From positions 2,170,001 to 2,234,000 of the forward strand of contig NZ_JARXOW010000001.1 of the NCBI RefSeq assembly GCF_030182585.1: a stretch of 64,000 nt of DNA, written 5' to 3'. A program made the position numbers and the translations under genes. This stretch comes from Pedobacter faecalis (lineage in GTDB: Bacteria > Bacteroidota > Bacteroidia > Sphingobacteriales > Sphingobacteriaceae). The notes beneath the pieces were generated by a model. It was not told the DNA's origin and searched no databases. It saw only the letters and a program-made list of their open reading frames with translations. Below, piece after piece: positions 63,027-64,000 of the stretch. Within the stretch, counting starts at the first letter, position 1, and every line of letters begins with the position of its first letter.

Positions 63027-64000
63027 CTAATTCTCCAGCAATAATATTCATACTACTCATGTTGATTATCGCGTCAGACAAAAGCATTCCTTTGCTCATA
63101 GGTGCAAACATTTGATAATTTATAAAACTAGGTCGTCTGAAATGCAAGCGATAGGGTGTTCTCCCCCCGTCGTTGATTAGATAGAAGCCTACCTCACCAT
63201 TTCCACCTTCTACAGCGTGATAAACTTCGGCTTTAGGGGCGTCAATTTCACCCATAACGATCTTGAAATGATAAATCAAAGCCTCCATATTATTATAAAC
63301 TTCTTCCTTTGCTGGAAGATAAAACTCTGGAACGTCAGCATGAAAAATTCCCGCGGGCTCACGCTTAATTTTTTCCATAGCTTGTTGAATAAGTTTAACA
63401 CTCTGCCACATTTCCTCATTACGTACCAGATAACGGTCATAAATGTCTCCCGAGGTACCTACAGGCACTTCAAAATCGAACTCGTCGTAGGACGAGTAAG
63501 GCTCACTCACACGCAGATCATAATCAACACCGGTTGCACGCAATAATGGCCCGGTCCAACTGTAATCGAGCGCTTGCTCCTGTGTGACCGCGGCAACTTT
63601 TGCTGTACGATCAATAAAAATTCGATTCCGATTTAAAAGGCCTTCAAATTCACGAAGCGCTTCAGGAAATTCTTTGAGAAACTTATTGATCTTTGCAAAG
63701 GCTATCTCGTTGAAATCACGTTCAAACCCGCCGATACGGCCGATATTGGTTGTTAGACGCGCACCGCAAATTTCTTCGTATATCTCATAGATATGCTCTC
63801 TGAATTGAAACAAATATAGGAAGGTGGTTGTAGCGCCGGTATCTTGTGCTATGATTGTATTACAAATGATATGATCGGAAATCCGGGCTAACTCCATAAT
63901 TATGATCCGCAGATAATCAACTCGCTTTGGGGTTTTGATGTTGAGTAACTTTTCTACGGTCATGTGCCAACCCATGTTATTGATCGGCGACGAACAATAA
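63019..64000 (-). CDS. nuoD: NADH-quinone oxidoreductase subunit D, 5' end beyond the window
   Basis: The frame stays open to the right edge; the visible C-terminal 326 residues include YCSSPINNMGWHMTVEKLL, RVDYLRIIIMELARISDHI, the GWTG-like TGPLLRATGVDYDLR, PAGIFHADVPEF and RPSFINYQMFAPM, all typical of the quinone-site 49-kDa subunit. The ATG at 63975 is an internal Met, not the start; by family length about 80 more residues lie outside. The nuoABC genes should be further right. Confidence 0.95.
   Translation of the reverse strand, partial: YCSSPINNMGWHMTVEKLLNIKTPKRVDYLRIIIMELARISDHIICNTIIAQDTGATTTFLYLFQFREHIYEIYEEICGARLTTNIGRIGGFERDFNEIAFAKINKFLKEFPEALREFEGLLNRNRIFIDRTAKVAAVTQEQALDYSWTGPLLRATGVDYDLRVSEPYSSYDEFDFEVPVGTSGDIYDRYLVRNEEMWQSVKLIQQAMEKIKREPAGIFHADVPEFYLPAKEEVYNNMEALIYHFKIVMGEIDAPKAEVYHAVEGGNGEVGFYLINDGGRTPYRLHFRRPSFINYQMFAPMSKGMLLSDAIINMSSMNIIAGELDA

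Overview
The window looks like a chromosomal segment of a member of the Bacteroidota, most likely a Sphingobacteriaceae (Pedobacter-like) organism. Evidence: T9SS/gliding genes (porV, gldJ), a short molybdopterin-free NuoG, Bacteroidota-typical families (DUF2480, DUF3108, DUF3109, DUF4159, DUF4834, DUF6427), and repeated occurrence of the Bacteroidota promoter element TAnnTTTG shortly upstream of genes. No rRNA, tRNA, CRISPR array, IS element or phage gene was seen. Family names come from recognising protein sequences by eye; no database search was run.

Layout. (1) 1-8751, minus strand: polysaccharide locus read leftwards from gmd. It holds gmd, a nucleotide-sugar dehydrogenase gene broken by an in-frame TAA, a small outer-membrane barrel, a large Wza-type SLBB exporter, a Wzz-type chain-length protein, an intact second nucleotide-sugar dehydrogenase, and a DegT/DnrJ/EryC1 aminotransferase cut by the window edge. 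(2) 8810-10939: a 56-residue zinc-ribbon protein missed by ordinary length cut-offs, then an M24 Xaa-Pro aminopeptidase. (3) 10893-15782, minus strand: a tight five-gene operon (UxaA-type dehydratase, SDR, FAH-family hydrolase, amidohydrolase/lactonase, SDR) that fits the non-phosphorylating oxidation of L-fucose, or a related sugar, to pyruvate plus lactate. The last SDR has Asn where the catalytic Lys should be. (4) 15870-27477, minus strand: envelope and housekeeping genes (DUF3109, DUF3108, DUF2480, PpiD-like chaperone, LptC, an outer-membrane barrel, CoaX, DUF6427, a MurG-like glycosyltransferase, YfhO, DUF4834). (5) 27510-30291: uvrB and a divergent YjjG-type nucleotidase. (6) 30310-40151: second glycan module (flippase, three methyltransferase-like proteins, three glycosyltransferases) surrounding a giant tricorn-type S41 protease. 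(7) 40275-45748: PfpI/DJ-1 protein, typA, a 325-bp spacer with an 11-bp repeat array, a 49-residue Cys-rich membrane peptide, a Crp/Fnr regulator, YceI, pirin, ispF. (8) 45772-48469: divergent porV and gldJ. (9) 48474-52916, minus strand: dedA-ppa-CNNM-rsmE-DUF4159-biotin carrier operon. (10) 52962-64000, minus strand: nuoD to nuoN of respiratory complex I, with nuoD cut by the right edge.

How it fits together: regions 1 and 6, plus LptC, YfhO and the DUF6427-linked glycosyltransferase, serve envelope polysaccharide synthesis and export. Region 3 is a sugar catabolic pathway, and regions 9 and 10 are core energy metabolism. Two apparent loss-of-function lesions, the stop codon in the second sugar dehydrogenase and the Lys-to-Asn change in the SDR, are the most checkable oddities. 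I did not find a clearly new defence, mobile or signalling system.
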